A stretch of 64,000 bases of DNA from Daedaleopsis sinensis (taxonomy: Eukaryota; Basidiomycota; Agaricomycetes; Polyporales; Polyporaceae). Within the stretch, counting starts at the first letter, position 1. Every line of letters starts with the position of its first letter. The stretch lies in NCBI GenBank assembly GCA_033807695.1, contig CM066305.1, positions 4,278,001 to 4,342,000 of the forward strand, written 5' to 3'. Position numbers and translations under genes: made by a program. Positions 23,301-32,629 of this stretch are shown here, one piece after another. The notes beneath the pieces are model-generated. The model saw only the letters and a program-made list of their open reading frames with translations. It had not been told where the DNA came from and made no database searches.

Positions 23301-25087
23301 AGGTTGAACTCGTGGTAGATGTCGTCTGGGAGATCGTCGATATGCGGGATATCGAGGGGAAAACAGTCGCGGAATCGCTCCTTCATCTCGGCGTCGGCGG
23401 ACGAGAGGGCTTCTGATTCCGCGAGGTCTTCGATGCGCGAGCGTATCGCAGCGACAGTCACGGCAGGTACCTCGTTAAGAGGTACGCCATCCCGCCGTGA
23501 GATCGAATGCTCGATCTCGCGCATCATCTCGCGGTGTTGGACTAAGCGGAGACGCGACTGGAGGTTCTCATACTCCAGCCGCCGTCTGCGCTGTTCCGCC
23601 GCGGATACATAGGGAGGAGGGGGTGAAACAGAAGAGGGAGCCAGGAGGTCGACACCGGTTTTGGTGTCCCACAAGGCGCGTCGTCGGATGTCGACGAGGA
23701 GGTCGTTATGGTCAAGGAATGGATTTCCTAATAGTACAGGGACACAGAGCTCGTCTACAATAAGAGCGCGAACGGTGCGGGAGGTGTACGTAGCATCGGG
23801 CGACGTCACACGCAATTTTACCCACTCCAACGCCACCTTCTTCGTCCCGCCGAAGGCGCTGCCCAAGGGGAACGGTTTAGCGAGAGAGTGACGACGGAGG
23901 TTTTGAGAGTCGACGATGTCGCTCCTAATAAGGACGACTGAAGACCCACAGTCAGGGAGCATGGTTAGTATCTTGCTTAAACCGTCAGGAGTAGCAAGAT
24001 GCGCGGGCCATGTGAGGTGGGGTACGGTTAAATCGCGTGATACGTACCCTTCATCCTCTTCGGAAGAAGAGTATGTGCCGTCGTCTAAGATTCCAGACGT
24101 GACTTCTTCGCTGATCGCAGCGACGACGTCCGAGAGGTCGTTCTCGACGTCGGGATCGTCCTCGGTTTCGGTAGCGACCGCAGCGACCGTCGCTTTGCGC
24201 GAGACAGTGACCGCAGAGGAGGATGTCGAGGCGGAAGGCTTTCCCGGAGTCGTAACGAGGGGCTTGTAAGTCAGCGGGTCGGGGAAACCGTTCGGGCAGT
24301 TGCTCGAGCGGTGGTCGACGTTGATACGACGACACTTGAGACAACCGCTGTTGTTCATGAGATGTTCACGTTCGACTTGAGTGAGACCCGGCAGACGCTT
24401 TGTAGCAGTGGTCGACGTCGACACAGTAGTAGAGGAAAAGGATTCTCTAGCGGCGGGTGCGCGCTTAGGTGAAAGCGTCTGCTGAGCGAAGAGCGTCTTA
24501 ACCTCGCGCATGGTGCGCGCGCGAGATCGGAGGCGATCGTCGTCAAACTCGCAGAGGGACTCTTTCCAGTCCTGGTAGTCAGAGATCTTCCGGTAGACGA
24601 GTTTGTTGGACTCGTTGCGGACGTCGAGCGTGGCGTGTGATTCGACGTGTTCGCGAAGACGGTCGTCGTCCCATCGATGAGTAGTGCCTCGCAGGAGCAT
24701 GTTCTGTCGTTCTAAACGCTCGATGAACCGGATAAGTGGTTCCTCTAGCGTTTGGGCCATGCGAGACATGATCTGAATCGTCTTCTGTTCCCAGAACTTT
24801 TCGAGGAAGCGGGAGTGGAACTTGATACAGAAGTCGACCCAGGAGAGTTTGTTTATGGCGATCTGATCGCCGAAGTACCAGTCGCGCATCTCCGGGTTCT
24901 TAACACCGGACATGGCGACGAAGACTTGTCGATCGGGGGGAATGGCTTTGTGATCGAAGTACTGGGCGCACATAGCTACCCACTCGTGATATACTGCGGG
25001 GACGAGTTTGCCAGCCGATAGCGTAGGCAGGGTTTTGTATGAATCGCATTGCACGGTCGCGATATCGGAAGACGACGGAGTGGACAT
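20315..25087 (-). CDS. Gag-Pol polyprotein of chromodomain Gypsy element
   Basis: One uninterrupted frame of 1590 residues from the first ATG (25087). It stays open upstream to about 25570 (161 more codons, no ATG), so the true start may be non-ATG or in an upstream exon. Order, with positions counted from 25570: Gag capsid-like region (about 170-340), a CCHC-like knuckle (CLKC ... H ... C, about 408), protease with DCGSS in place of the usual D-S/T-G motif (about 539), reverse transcriptase with YLDD (about 917) and FLGHHIS, RNase H with CDASD (about 1070), integrase with H-H-C-C zinc module (HDSLGHCGF ... CDACQ, about 1317-1353) and catalytic region (DLIGP ... DRDVRF ... HPQTDGSSER), and a C-terminal chromodomain (VERILDRR ... 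YLVRWHGYNQAHDSW, about 1695-1747). The chromodomain normally steers integration to marked chromatin. All catalytic segments look intact. Confidence 0.95.
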   Translation of the reverse strand: MSTPSSSDIATVQCDSYKTLPTLSAGKLVPAVYHEWVAMCAQYFDHKAIPPDRQVFVAMSGVKNPEMRDWYFGDQIAINKLSWVDFCIKFHSRFLEKFWEQKTIQIMSRMAQTLEEPLIRFIERLERQNMLLRGTTHRWDDDRLREHVESHATLDVRNESNKLVYRKISDYQDWKESLCEFDDDRLRSRARTMREVKTLFAQQTLSPKRAPAARESFSSTTVSTSTTATKRLPGLTQVEREHLMNNSGCLKCRRINVDHRSSNCPNGFPDPLTYKPLVTTPGKPSASTSSSAVTVSRKATVAAVATETEDDPDVENDLSDVVAAISEEVTSGILDDGTYSSSEEDEGYVSRDLTVPHLTWPAHLATPDGLSKILTMLPDCGSSVVLIRSDIVDSQNLRRHSLAKPFPLGSAFGGTKKVALEWVKLRVTSPDATYTSRTVRALIVDELCVPVLLGNPFLDHNDLLVDIRRRALWDTKTGVDLLAPSSVSPPPPYVSAAEQRRRRLEYENLQSRLRLVQHREMMREIEHSISRRDGVPLNEVPAVTVAAIRSRIEDLAESEALSSADAEMKERFRDCFPLDIPHIDDLPDDIYHEFNLKDPKMPIKRRTYDCPKKHREVWKEMLQEHIVAGRIRPSSSPYASPAFLIPKSDPTAKPRWVNDYRQLNDNTIPDAHPLPSIQEILSDCGTGRIWGKLDMTNSFFQTRVKPEHIPYTAVTTPFGLYEWTVMPQGCRNAPSTHQRRMFSALRQHIGKICHVYLDDIIIWSKDLAEHRRNVAIILEALRANKIFVSLKKTELFCREIDFLGHHISRNGISPDGKKIDKVSSWPTPTSAGDVRSFLGLTRYLSNFLPALASHTALLTPLTTKEAEKSFIWTDRHADAFAAVKDLVVSHECLTAINHADLGNNHIFVSCDASDYATGAVLSYGPTLETARPVAFESSQLKAAELNYPVHEKELLAIVRSLKKWRVDLLGVPFTVFTDHRTLENFAHQKHLSRRQARWQEFLGQYDFKVVYLKGEDNSVADALSRLRPDDQILDPATCAAVGLLRSASCAMRDRAVDLHDVPAALVAPVGVLRIATDPQWLTRIRDGYKDDRWCLKLLKGLVGDTAENSLRLYGSGALDGRSHAGVRCVDKLLYVADRLVVPRIDGLREVIFALAHDSLGHCGFDKSYAAIRADYYWPQMRRELETMYIPGCDACQRNKSSTRRTPGPLHPLPVPDGRCESVSIDLIGPLPEDKGFNAITTLTCRLNSDVRPVPCRMEMSAEDVALLFFQHWYCENGLPTSIVSDRDVRFISAFWRALHRLSGVKLAMSSSFHPQTDGSSERSNKTVIQMLRYHVARNQTGWVDALPAVRFQIMNTVNASTGFTPFQLRHGRSPRLIPPLTSSTLDAVRTEFPSAADTARTVITKLETDTLEAMDNLLMAKINQADSANLHRSPDPRFAVNDRVLLSTFHRRRDYMQRGDTRVAKFMVRFDGPFRVAQAWPDSSTYTLELPESMKIFPTFHVSLLKPYVDNDSVLFPGREDVRPGPIVGVDGEEEWLVERILDRRRIGRGFRYLVRWHGYNQAHDSWLPGRELKDCVALDVYNRENGILE

Positions 25088-25740
25088 GGTAGCGGGCGAG
25101 CAGGAGGAGTCCGAGCTGGAAGACGATTTGCGACGGAACAGAGGAGGAGCAGTTGGCAGGGCTCGGAAGCGGTGCGTATACGGTGGTGCTGTGGGAACGG
25201 CGGGTATTACAGATGTTCCTGACGGTGCGGACGGTGCGGACGGTGCGGACGGTGCGGTGGACGTCCCTGCAATTGCAGGAGACGGATCGGAGGTGTGGGG
25301 AATAGCCGTAGCTTGCGGCAGAAGGAGTTCGGAGGAGGAGGATGAAGCTTTTGGACGTACTTCAGGTAGCTGTATGCACTCGAGCGTCTCTTCGAAGGGC
25401 GAAAAGGACGCGAGTGATGTGAGGTCGGACAGCTCCTCCACCTGGAGGTACTCCTCGTCTAGAAGGTCTTGCTCCGTGGCGAGTTCCTGTCGAGCTCGTG
25501 CGGCGCGGGTTATGAGAGGGAAAGGTGTAGACGGGGTCTTTCTCGACAGCGTGGAAAAAGCGGGGAACAAGAAGGAAGGGGCGAGCTTCCAATCTAATCC
25601 CCGCGCAAAATCCTACTATGCGAAAAGATGGTGATACTCCGTGTACTTGCAGTGGAAGCGTCGATGTTCTGAGACCTCGTGGGTGCGAGTGTCGCAGGCG
25701 ACGTCGACGTTGGGGAGTGTGTGCGGTGTTAAAAAAAAAG

Positions 25741-25974
25741 TGTAAGGGCAGTGTATCTCACACTGGACGTAACAGGCACGAACTGCGGTGATGCGATAAG
25801 TAGAGGATCTAAGACATGAGGCTATACTACGTACCTGCGGTGATGCGATAAGTAGAGGATAAAGCATCAACGCAGGGGGGAAGGCGACCTATATGTCGTA
25901 CGAATACGGTAACTGTGATGTAACATAGTGACAGTGATGTGATGTGTCCGTCACAGAGCTGTAACGGGGTTACA
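25741..25974 (-). repeat. 5' LTR of the Gypsy element
   Basis: 234-bp LTR, apparently identical to 20050-20283, followed by the target duplication TCCAC at 25975. As the upstream LTR of a minus-strand element it should hold the element's promoter. It is preceded in the internal region by an A-run on the + strand (about 25731-25739). Confidence 0.97.
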
Positions 25975-26540
25975 TCCACACAGTAAAGTTCACGGAGGTG
26001 TGTTAGGGCTGCTATAAAGCGCAGGAGATACATCTTGCTCGGAAAGATAGCAAATGTGAGGTGGAGGGACACGATCTGCGATGTTGTCTTGAGCGTGTTA
26101 ACAACAGTATGATGGTATCTCAGAGAGAAGTTGCGGGTTTTATCAAGAATTTTGATATCGTTTCCTTCGAGGTGCAAGTGACGACAGCTAGTAAGTCGGC
26201 GTAGTAGAGGTATGAAGATCAAGTCCGACCCATTCTTCATCGGCGACCCGCGTTCGCTGGGTAGAGATCTTGGAACGATCGTAATGGACCTGACCTTGGA
26301 CGCAAGGTAAAGCTCGTCTTCAAAGAAAGCACAGAGCTCGTCGAGGTCTTTCCGATCCTCCACGCGGATTGACGAAAAGAGGTGGGGGCGACTGGCGATG
26401 CGCCATGAGCGGCAGACCTGAGCGCAGATCCGTAGCATATTGACGTCGTCTTGTAGGTGGAGGATGATGTTCTCTTCGATCTCGGTAGCGAGGATGCGGG
26501 AAAATGGACGGATGGGCTGCATGATGGAGACGACGACCAT
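25975..26540 (-). pseudogene. F-box/WD40-like gene, 5' fragment (interrupted by retrotransposon)
   Basis: Starts at the ATG at 26540 (MVVVSIMQPIRPF...), aligned with the start of the paralogue at 30977 (MVLFSMRSVRPF...). Residues about 10-60 form an F-box-like helical segment (ILATEIEENIILHLQDDVNMLRICAQVCRSW...), which in intact proteins binds Skp1 in SCF ubiquitin ligases. Leucine-rich sequence follows up to LRELYCV, where the LTR enters. Removing the element and one TCCAC copy joins this to 20049 in frame (GTG GAA). As it stands, translation runs from the exon into the LTR and stops after a few dozen codons. Regulation cannot be read from the sequence. The 5' flank is shared with the paralogue in inverted orientation. 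Confidence 0.85.
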
Positions 26541-26599
26541 GGCGGAGGGCAGTGGAAGGTGGTGATAAGGAGCGGGAAGTGGTGGTGAGGAGCGGGAAG

Positions 26600-26990
26600 T
26601 GGCGGCGAGGAGCGAGAAGTGGTGGTGAGCAGAGAGTCGTAGTGAGGATGGAGAGTGATGGTGAGGGGGGAAGTGGTGGTGCTGGCGGTCGAGGGTACGA
26701 ACATCGAGCTGCCCACGTCCCATTGCGACCTCACGCTAAACGCATGTCCAGTCCCATTGACATTGCCTCTGCCACATCGTGTCGATAACTGCGGGCCTAT
26801 GTATAACTCAAGGAGACCGGCGCTTCGCGAAAGGGCAATACTATTATCGAGGGACCACCTTACAGAGCGGAGACAGCGACAGCGACAAAAGGGACCACAC
26901 CCAGTAGTACTAGTAACACAGTAGAGCTCATCGCCGTCGTGAGCTAATTGGGATCCGGAATACGTGCGTATATATGATAAATGTAGACAG
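26600..26990. repeat. Shared F-box upstream module (copy 1)
   Basis: The 5' flank of the interrupted F-box gene matches, in reverse complement, the flank before the paralogue at 30611-30976 (for example the block containing CTCGATAA ... ACATAGGCCCGCAG). It also resembles 46450-46690 in direct orientation (GAGACAGCGACAG followed by TATATGTAGACA-like words). This is evidence that the F-box genes moved together with their promoters. The part at 26550-26660 is also rich in GGAGCGGGAAGTGGTGGTGAG repeats. Confidence 0.6.
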
Positions 26991-28560
26991 ACCATCTGAA
27001 ACGCGGCACATCGCGAGCAGCGACGATCGCTCCTTGGGTACGCGCAACGGCTCAGGGGAGAGCAAAAACTTGGTGACGACCGGGCATGTAGACGTGTTTG
27101 AATGGACTGCGGTTTGAGCGGTGGGGAATGAAGACGCTGAGCCGTCGCAAGCATTGCGACGTGCTTGTAGTCGAATGGGCTGCGCCTGCGCGAGGACGAC
27201 GCAGTGGGATAGACATGAGGCGTCTTCAACCTCTCACGGTGTCTTGACGAACGGGCGGTTACATAGCCCCACGCGTGGAGCACTGCGGAACGGCGCAGAA
27301 GTCGTAAGCGTACGAGGATGGTCGACCGACGACGAGGGAGGACAGGTGCGTGCGGACGGCGTAGATAGGAGCGATAAGCTCGGGCTCTTGGGGGTTCCCA
27401 CCCGCCGAGTGGTCCAGTCCGAAAGTAATGGCGCAGTGGCCGCGGTCAAGGAGATTGACGATGGCAAACGGCAATGGGGATTGGCGCCAGCGCAACGGCG
27501 TCGTCGTTCGGGGGATCCAGCTGGACGCGGTTGTCTGTCGGAGGAAGAGGGGTAGCATTCGAACGTTACGTGCGGACACGAGCACCGACGAGAGTATTGC
27601 GCCGTGCTTGTAGTCGACCAGGAGGTTGCGCTTGCGCGAGGACGACACGGCGAGAGAGACGGGAGGTGAATTCAGCTTCTCAGGATGTCTGACGAACGGA
27701 CAGTCACATAGCCTCACGTGTGGAGGAGCGCTGGCGGCGGGGGTGAAGTCATGAGCGTAGGACGCTAGTCGACGAGGGCGAACAGATGCGTGCGGACGGC
27801 GTAGATAGGAGCGATAAGCTCCGGCTCATGGGCCTTGGCTTCGCCGCGTGCATTATCTGTGGTCCAGTCCGAAAGTACTGGCGCGGTAGCCACTGTCAAG
27901 GAGATTGGGGATGGACAACCGCGCATGGCGCGAGCGCGACGGTCGTCGTCCGTTTGGGGCATCCAGCTGGACGCGGAGTTTCGTTGGAGGAAGGGGGGCA
28001 AGAGGTGGCTGGAGTTGCGAGTTTGAGGACCGCGAACGGTGCGAGTGCACTGAGGGTCTCTGATATGAGCTTGTCTGGCCATGGTGTATCCGATGGTACG
28101 TGGGGATCCGTCGGAGGAAGGAGAGCGTTCGGACGCGGCTTGAACGGGCGTAGGAGCGGCGTGCAGTGCTCCTGGTCCTCCCCGGACGTGACGTGTGAAT
28201 GATCAGGGGGCATGCGTCGACGTGTCGACGGCGTTTCTGTCGGGGCTGCCGCGAGGAGGTGCAGGGCAAACTCGCGGTGCTCGCGGAGGACGACGCAAGT
28301 CGTCCGGGAAGGCTGAGAGAAACGGGGCGGCGGATGGATCCCTACCGCCGTCCGCAGTCGTGTCCTGGTGCGGTGCAAGGACGAGGTCCTACATGTGGAT
28401 GTCGTTGAAGACGAGAGGGGCGGCTTGATCTCAACGAGCTGGGGGTCGAGCCGAGATTAATGAGGACAGATCTTGAGCGTTGACTAGAGAAGACGACTCC
28501 GCTGATGGCTGTCGGCGATGTGGAAGGTGAGATGAACGCAGCGTTGCTGTCATGGAGGAT
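26990..28560 (-). pseudogene. Decayed, internally duplicated copy of the 394-residue gene
   Basis: On the minus strand, scattered frames match the intact gene at 46722-47906. These are an N-terminal segment (HDSNAAF...SSQRSRS...LGSTPSS...GPRP, about 28560-28380), a middle segment (RPNALLPPTDPHVPSDTP, about 28130-28060), and at least two copies of the SSRKRSLSVDYKHG-like block (near 27650 and 27180). A block containing CAGTCCGAAAGTACTGGCGC-like text is also repeated at 27417 and 27865. There are many frameshifts and stops and no continuous frame. The order suggests tandem partial duplication followed by decay. Confidence 0.75.
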
Positions 28561-28790
28561 GTATGGCGGCCAGATCGCTGCCGAGTCGAGTAGACGTAGT
28601 ATCGACTGAGTCAAGGTGGGTGTCTCGTCATAACCGCAAAGCCTTTGAAGGTAGAGCAGACGCGAGCTTGAATGCCGTGTGCAGAGAGGAGATGGATAGG
28701 TGGAAACGATCAGGGAGGATGTGCGTACCTGTGCGACCCGATGCACGCGATGTCCGCCCAGTGTCCAGCTCTCCCCTCCCTCAGGCTCGA
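28105..28790. repeat. Segmental duplication, copy 1
   Basis: Nearly identical to 33157-33833, offset about 5.05 kb. In the roughly 180 bases from 28381 I count a single difference. It spans the N-terminal part of the decayed 394-residue gene and its upstream flank. Similarity falls off on both sides. Confidence 0.85.
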
Positions 28791-30610
28791 CCTCAGGATC
28801 AGGCAGGACATCGTCATCAGAGTATTCTTCAGGGTATCGAGCCCAGCGGCGGACGCAGTCTCAATCCAGAAAGAGATAGACTATCTCTTTGCACGGGCGA
28901 GGTGAGTATCCATCGTCGGATGGCCTTAGGCCTACAGCGAGATGAGCGTTCTGCACATTAGACATGGGTACTTGAGTACTAGTGCCAAGCTACGTACCAT
29001 GCAAATGCGTCAATACACAGATTAGTGTATCATTTGTCCCAGTCGGCGTCGTGGATGGAGGAAAGGAGCATAGGCGCCGGCGACACCTCTTGGTCTCGTA
29101 CGGTGACTATCGCCGACTAGTCTCTTCTCCTCTGTGCTTGAAAATTTTCTCTGGCACCTGTCTCTCTCATACTCGCAACTCGCTCGGCGTTTTGAGGACC
29201 GTTGTCGTCGTCTTCGGTGTGAGAGGAGCGTGGGCGGATGGCGCACGCTCTCTCTCGGGCGGCAGACATGGATTGGGGAGAGGTATGTACCAAGTTGCGC
29301 TCTTGTGTGCCGGTATATACGTATAAAAAACTTGTGAACTTTCAGGTTGTGAGTACACTAAGGGTCTCTAACCTTTGTCGGGTCGTCGACTGAGCATTCC
29401 GGCGAGTATATATGCTTCTATGTGTATTGACACTCATACTACCCCGCAAGGACAGTTCCTTTGCCTTCCGCCGCGCGAGAGACAGGACTGTCCACCACAA
29501 CCACTTGACCCTGCCTTGTCTCTCTCCTCTGCACTACTCGCTCTCCCCTATGCCACTCCCAGGCCCGAACCTCGTCTGTACGCTTGAATCTAGTCGCTCG
29601 ACACCGTCTAGGCAACAAACACTCATCTGGACCTTCCACAAGGTGCCCTCGTTGCTGTACAACCTTCTACTCGCTGATGCATGATGTCATGTTAGAGACG
29701 GTCAGCGGACGAGCCAGTCAGGCACGTCCCGTCTCTGTGCTCTCTTCGCTCCAAACTCTATCCGCCTCGCTCTCTGGTACGAACCTCCCATCCTCTTCAA
29801 GCTCTCAGCATGTCTAGCCTCTCGCTTTCGCCCTCGGATGGCTTTACTACTACTCCAATTGCTAGACCATGGCCTCAAATCTCGTGCTTTCAATATGACC
29901 AAAGATGGCAGAGAAATCGAACACTAAATTCGCCACAGGTACGTGCCCGTCGTTTCTACCGCATGCATATCCCGCTCCGCTCTCTCCCCGCGCACACCTC
30001 TACACCCTCCCCGTTGTCTCTCGCCCTCGCTGTAGCCTCTCTGGACTTGCTGACCACGGCATTAGACGTATGCGCATCAGATATGTACCGTACGCCCTGC
30101 TTGCGCTCTCAGGACGCCCGCCCTCTCGTTGTCGCTCTCTGACAACCTCCTCGCCGTGTACGTACTGCACTATTCCTACAAGTCCAGGACCCCTCGGGAC
30201 CATCGCTTCTCAGTTATAAACTTGAAGCGGAAGAAGACCTGTTGGGCAATGCCGGAAGCGTCTGCAGATGGATCACCCTCTCGCTGCGTACCGGGACACC
30301 CAAGTTACCTGGCATCCACGCTCGGGATTTCTGGATAGCTTCATGCGCCGCACTTCGCGCTTGTTCGCAGCCTGTCTGCGACACGCACAACGACATGAGC
30401 ACGCGGATGCGGTCTATGTGTGTGCGACTCGGGTACGTATCATACAGCCTCTTCGCCCACAGGACACCCAATCCCCTCATCTATCCTCTACGTCGTCGCT
30501 GTCGCGTCTCTTGGGTTGCAGCCCGAGAGGGGCTCGCGCTGCTGGTGTAACTCCCTCTCGTCATCCCTCGCTCGCTGCTTGTGTGGCAACCCCTGCGCTG
30601 CTGCTAAACG
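28565..30610 (+). repeat. Repeated segment X, copy 1 (degenerate, possibly once coding)
   Basis: One of three related segments (others about 33615-35760 and 43500-45300), all in the same orientation. A shared early block translates as LENxLxHLxxSYxxLxR...RCExxVGGWRTLxLGRQTW and ends at GAGAG/GTATGTAC, a good splice donor, about 29110-29285 here. Downstream shared blocks include GCTCGGGATTTCTGGATAGC (near 30320) and several exon-like pieces bounded by ACAG/GTACGT donors. No full reading frame survives. I do not recognise the protein. Confidence 0.6.
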
Positions 30611-30815
30611 ACTGTATCACCACGACGGGTCTCGTTCGAATGCGCGTGCACTCGCTGGTTGTGCGTACGTTATTCTATGCTACTCGCTGCACTCTCTACA
30701 TATACTTACACCAATGTATCGCGTATACTTATCATTGTCTCATGGCTGCTGCTGTATCGTCCGTCGCTGTCGCTGTCTATGCTCCTCTGTACTGTAGGTG
30801 ATACCTCGATAAAGA
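30611..30815. repeat. Shared module, inverted relative to 46450-46690
   Basis: Reads as the reverse complement of 46450-46690. Shared landmarks include GCGCGTGCACTCGCTGG, TGTGCGTACGTTAT, the CTACATATAC block and the GCTGTCGCTGTCT ... GATACCTCGATAAAG block. It lies just upstream of the intact F-box gene. Confidence 0.75.
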
Positions 30816-30976
30816 TAGGTCCTTCCGCATAGCGCCAGTCTTATGGGTCTCGATCTACATAGGCCCGCAGCATTGACATGTGGAGGAGGCGATGCTACCT
30901 GGAACTTATCGATGAAGTACGACGAGAGCAATCCTCACCTACTTGTCTGCTACCACCACCACTCTTCGCCGTCGCA

Positions 30977-32526
30977 ATGGTTCTCTTCTCCATGCGTTCT
31001 GTCCGTCCCTTTCCCCGTATTCTCGCCGCCGAAATCGAAGAAAACATCATTTTCCACCTGCAAGACGACGTGAGAGCCCTGCGAAACTGCGCTCTGACTT
31101 GCCGGGCGTGGCGTATCCCTAGTCGAATTTATCTCTTAGCGTCAATTTGCGTACGGGACCGGAGGAACCTCGACGAGCTCTGTGCGTATTTTGAAGATAA
31201 TCCTTACCTTGCATCCACTGTCAAATCTGTTACGATCGATCCAAGAACTTATCCCACCGAACACGGACATCGATTGAAGGATGGGTCCCACTTGATCTTC
31301 ACATCTCTATTACGCCACCTCCCAAACTGTCGTCATTTGCGCCTCCAAGAATCCCTTCCATCGCCAACATTCTCTTTGATATACCACAATATCGTTCTTC
31401 ACACGCTCAAGACAACAGCATTGATCGTGTCCTTACACCTTGAGTTCTTTACCTTTCCACATACTAGACATCTCTTGCGCCTCATATTCTCCCTCACACA
31501 TCTCCGCGAGCTTCTCGTTTGCTGTCCTCGAGTGCAGTACCGCCACCAGGAGAGTGATACGGGACTAGTAGGAGCGTCTATGAGCCGGTACGGCAAGAGA
31601 CCAAGCCTCTGCAAGTTAAACGTGAGTAATCCCTATATCGTGACTGCAGGAGGTCCGGCTATAGCTAAGCTAAAACACTCACGCTGCACCAGATCACCCA
31701 TTGCGCACACTTACTTCCTGCACTACTGCCGGTCGACGTCATTGATATCTCCCTTGAACATCTTTCATTGTGTACCTCCCACAACGGTCAGTACTAGTAC
31801 TCGGTGTCTCATACTAACTGTGCTAACTCTAGTAACAGAGATGACGAAGGAAAAATGCTGGACGGTCTCGTTCTCTCCGCTTTATCGGCTTTGCATACTC
31901 TTGAGCTCCGTCTACTTGCCAGCTACGACCAATTTCCCCTGCCCGAAGCTCTCGGATCTGTGTGCGGCATCATTCGCAAGGCTCAATCCCGCCCCATATC
32001 CTACTGTTCACTCGAGCTCCCCACCCAAGTTCTCCGATACTTCACCCTCCCGAAACTTCTCATCACAGCCAATAATTCACCATCGAACGAACGCAACGAG
32101 CGTGATAGTTTCAATGGAGTATTGGAGTTACTGGACCGACAGAGTATCGACGTCACCTTTATTCTCGGCGGCGCGGACTTGGCATATGCCTACCTCCCAG
32201 CCTGGCCAGGAATCCGCGGAATGCTCATCCGCAAGCTCCCTACCCTGACGGCTCAGAAACGGCTTCACGTTACCCTCGGACATAGTAAGATAACTACTCT
32301 TTCGGGAGTGAAGGATAATACATCTCTCACGCTAAAACAATCCATAGATCATGGTGCAAAAGACAAGCTGCGGGACGGATACTTTTTAATGAAGGTAAGA
32401 ACTCAGTCACTGCGCGTATGCGGGACTGATATGACATTGCTAATGTACCTAATGAAGGTAAAGACTGTGCAAGAACAGACACAAGTAAGTATGGGGCTCA
32501 CCTCAGTTACGCGTACGCGGGACTGA
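30977..32526 (+). CDS. F-box protein lacking the WD40-like tail
   Basis: Four exons: 30977-31621, 31693-31786, 31841-32284 and 32348-32526, giving 453 residues. All four junctions sit at positions equivalent to those of the interrupted paralogue at 17934-26540. The N-terminus (residues about 10-60: ILAAEIEENIIFHLQDDVRALRNCALTCRAW) is F-box-like. The remainder is leucine-rich with repeated HxLRL patterns and looks like a substrate-binding region. It would act as an adaptor of an SCF ubiquitin ligase (family knowledge; substrate unknown). The last intron is 63 nt with no in-frame stop, so the protein reads through if it is retained. Exon 4 diverges after about 15 residues from the paralogue's 455-codon WD40-like exon and ends within a short duplicated stretch (two ATGAAGGTAA words). 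It is either a truncated relative or the ancestral short form. Confidence 0.75.
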
Positions 32527-32629
32527 GGTGAGCAGTACAGAACGTTCACGTATATATACTAACTACCGGCACAGGTACGAGAAAATATGCACGACACAAA
32601 ATAGTACACAGCGGGAAATAGACTCGCTA

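Larger units (their letters stand above)
20050..25974 (-). mobile_element. Ty3/Gypsy LTR retrotransposon with chromodomain (chromovirus), 5925 bp
   Basis: A complete element on the minus strand. The two direct LTRs (20050-20283 and 25741-25974) are each 234 bp, start TGTAAG, end GTTACA, and appear identical when read base by base. It is flanked by the 5-bp target duplication TCCAC (20045-20049 and 25975-25979). The internal region has one long gag-pol frame without interruption. A purine-rich tract (GATGGGTGAGAG on the coding strand) abuts the 3' LTR. I could not identify a convincing tRNA primer-binding site: beside the 5' LTR there is a run of about nine to ten T residues on the coding strand. 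Identical LTRs plus an open frame mean a very recent insertion, and it lands in exon 1 of an F-box gene. Confidence 0.97.

Noticed and set aside
23213..25634. Plus-strand frames (up to 208 codons) across the retrotransposon
   Set aside because: Antisense shadows of the gag-pol frame.
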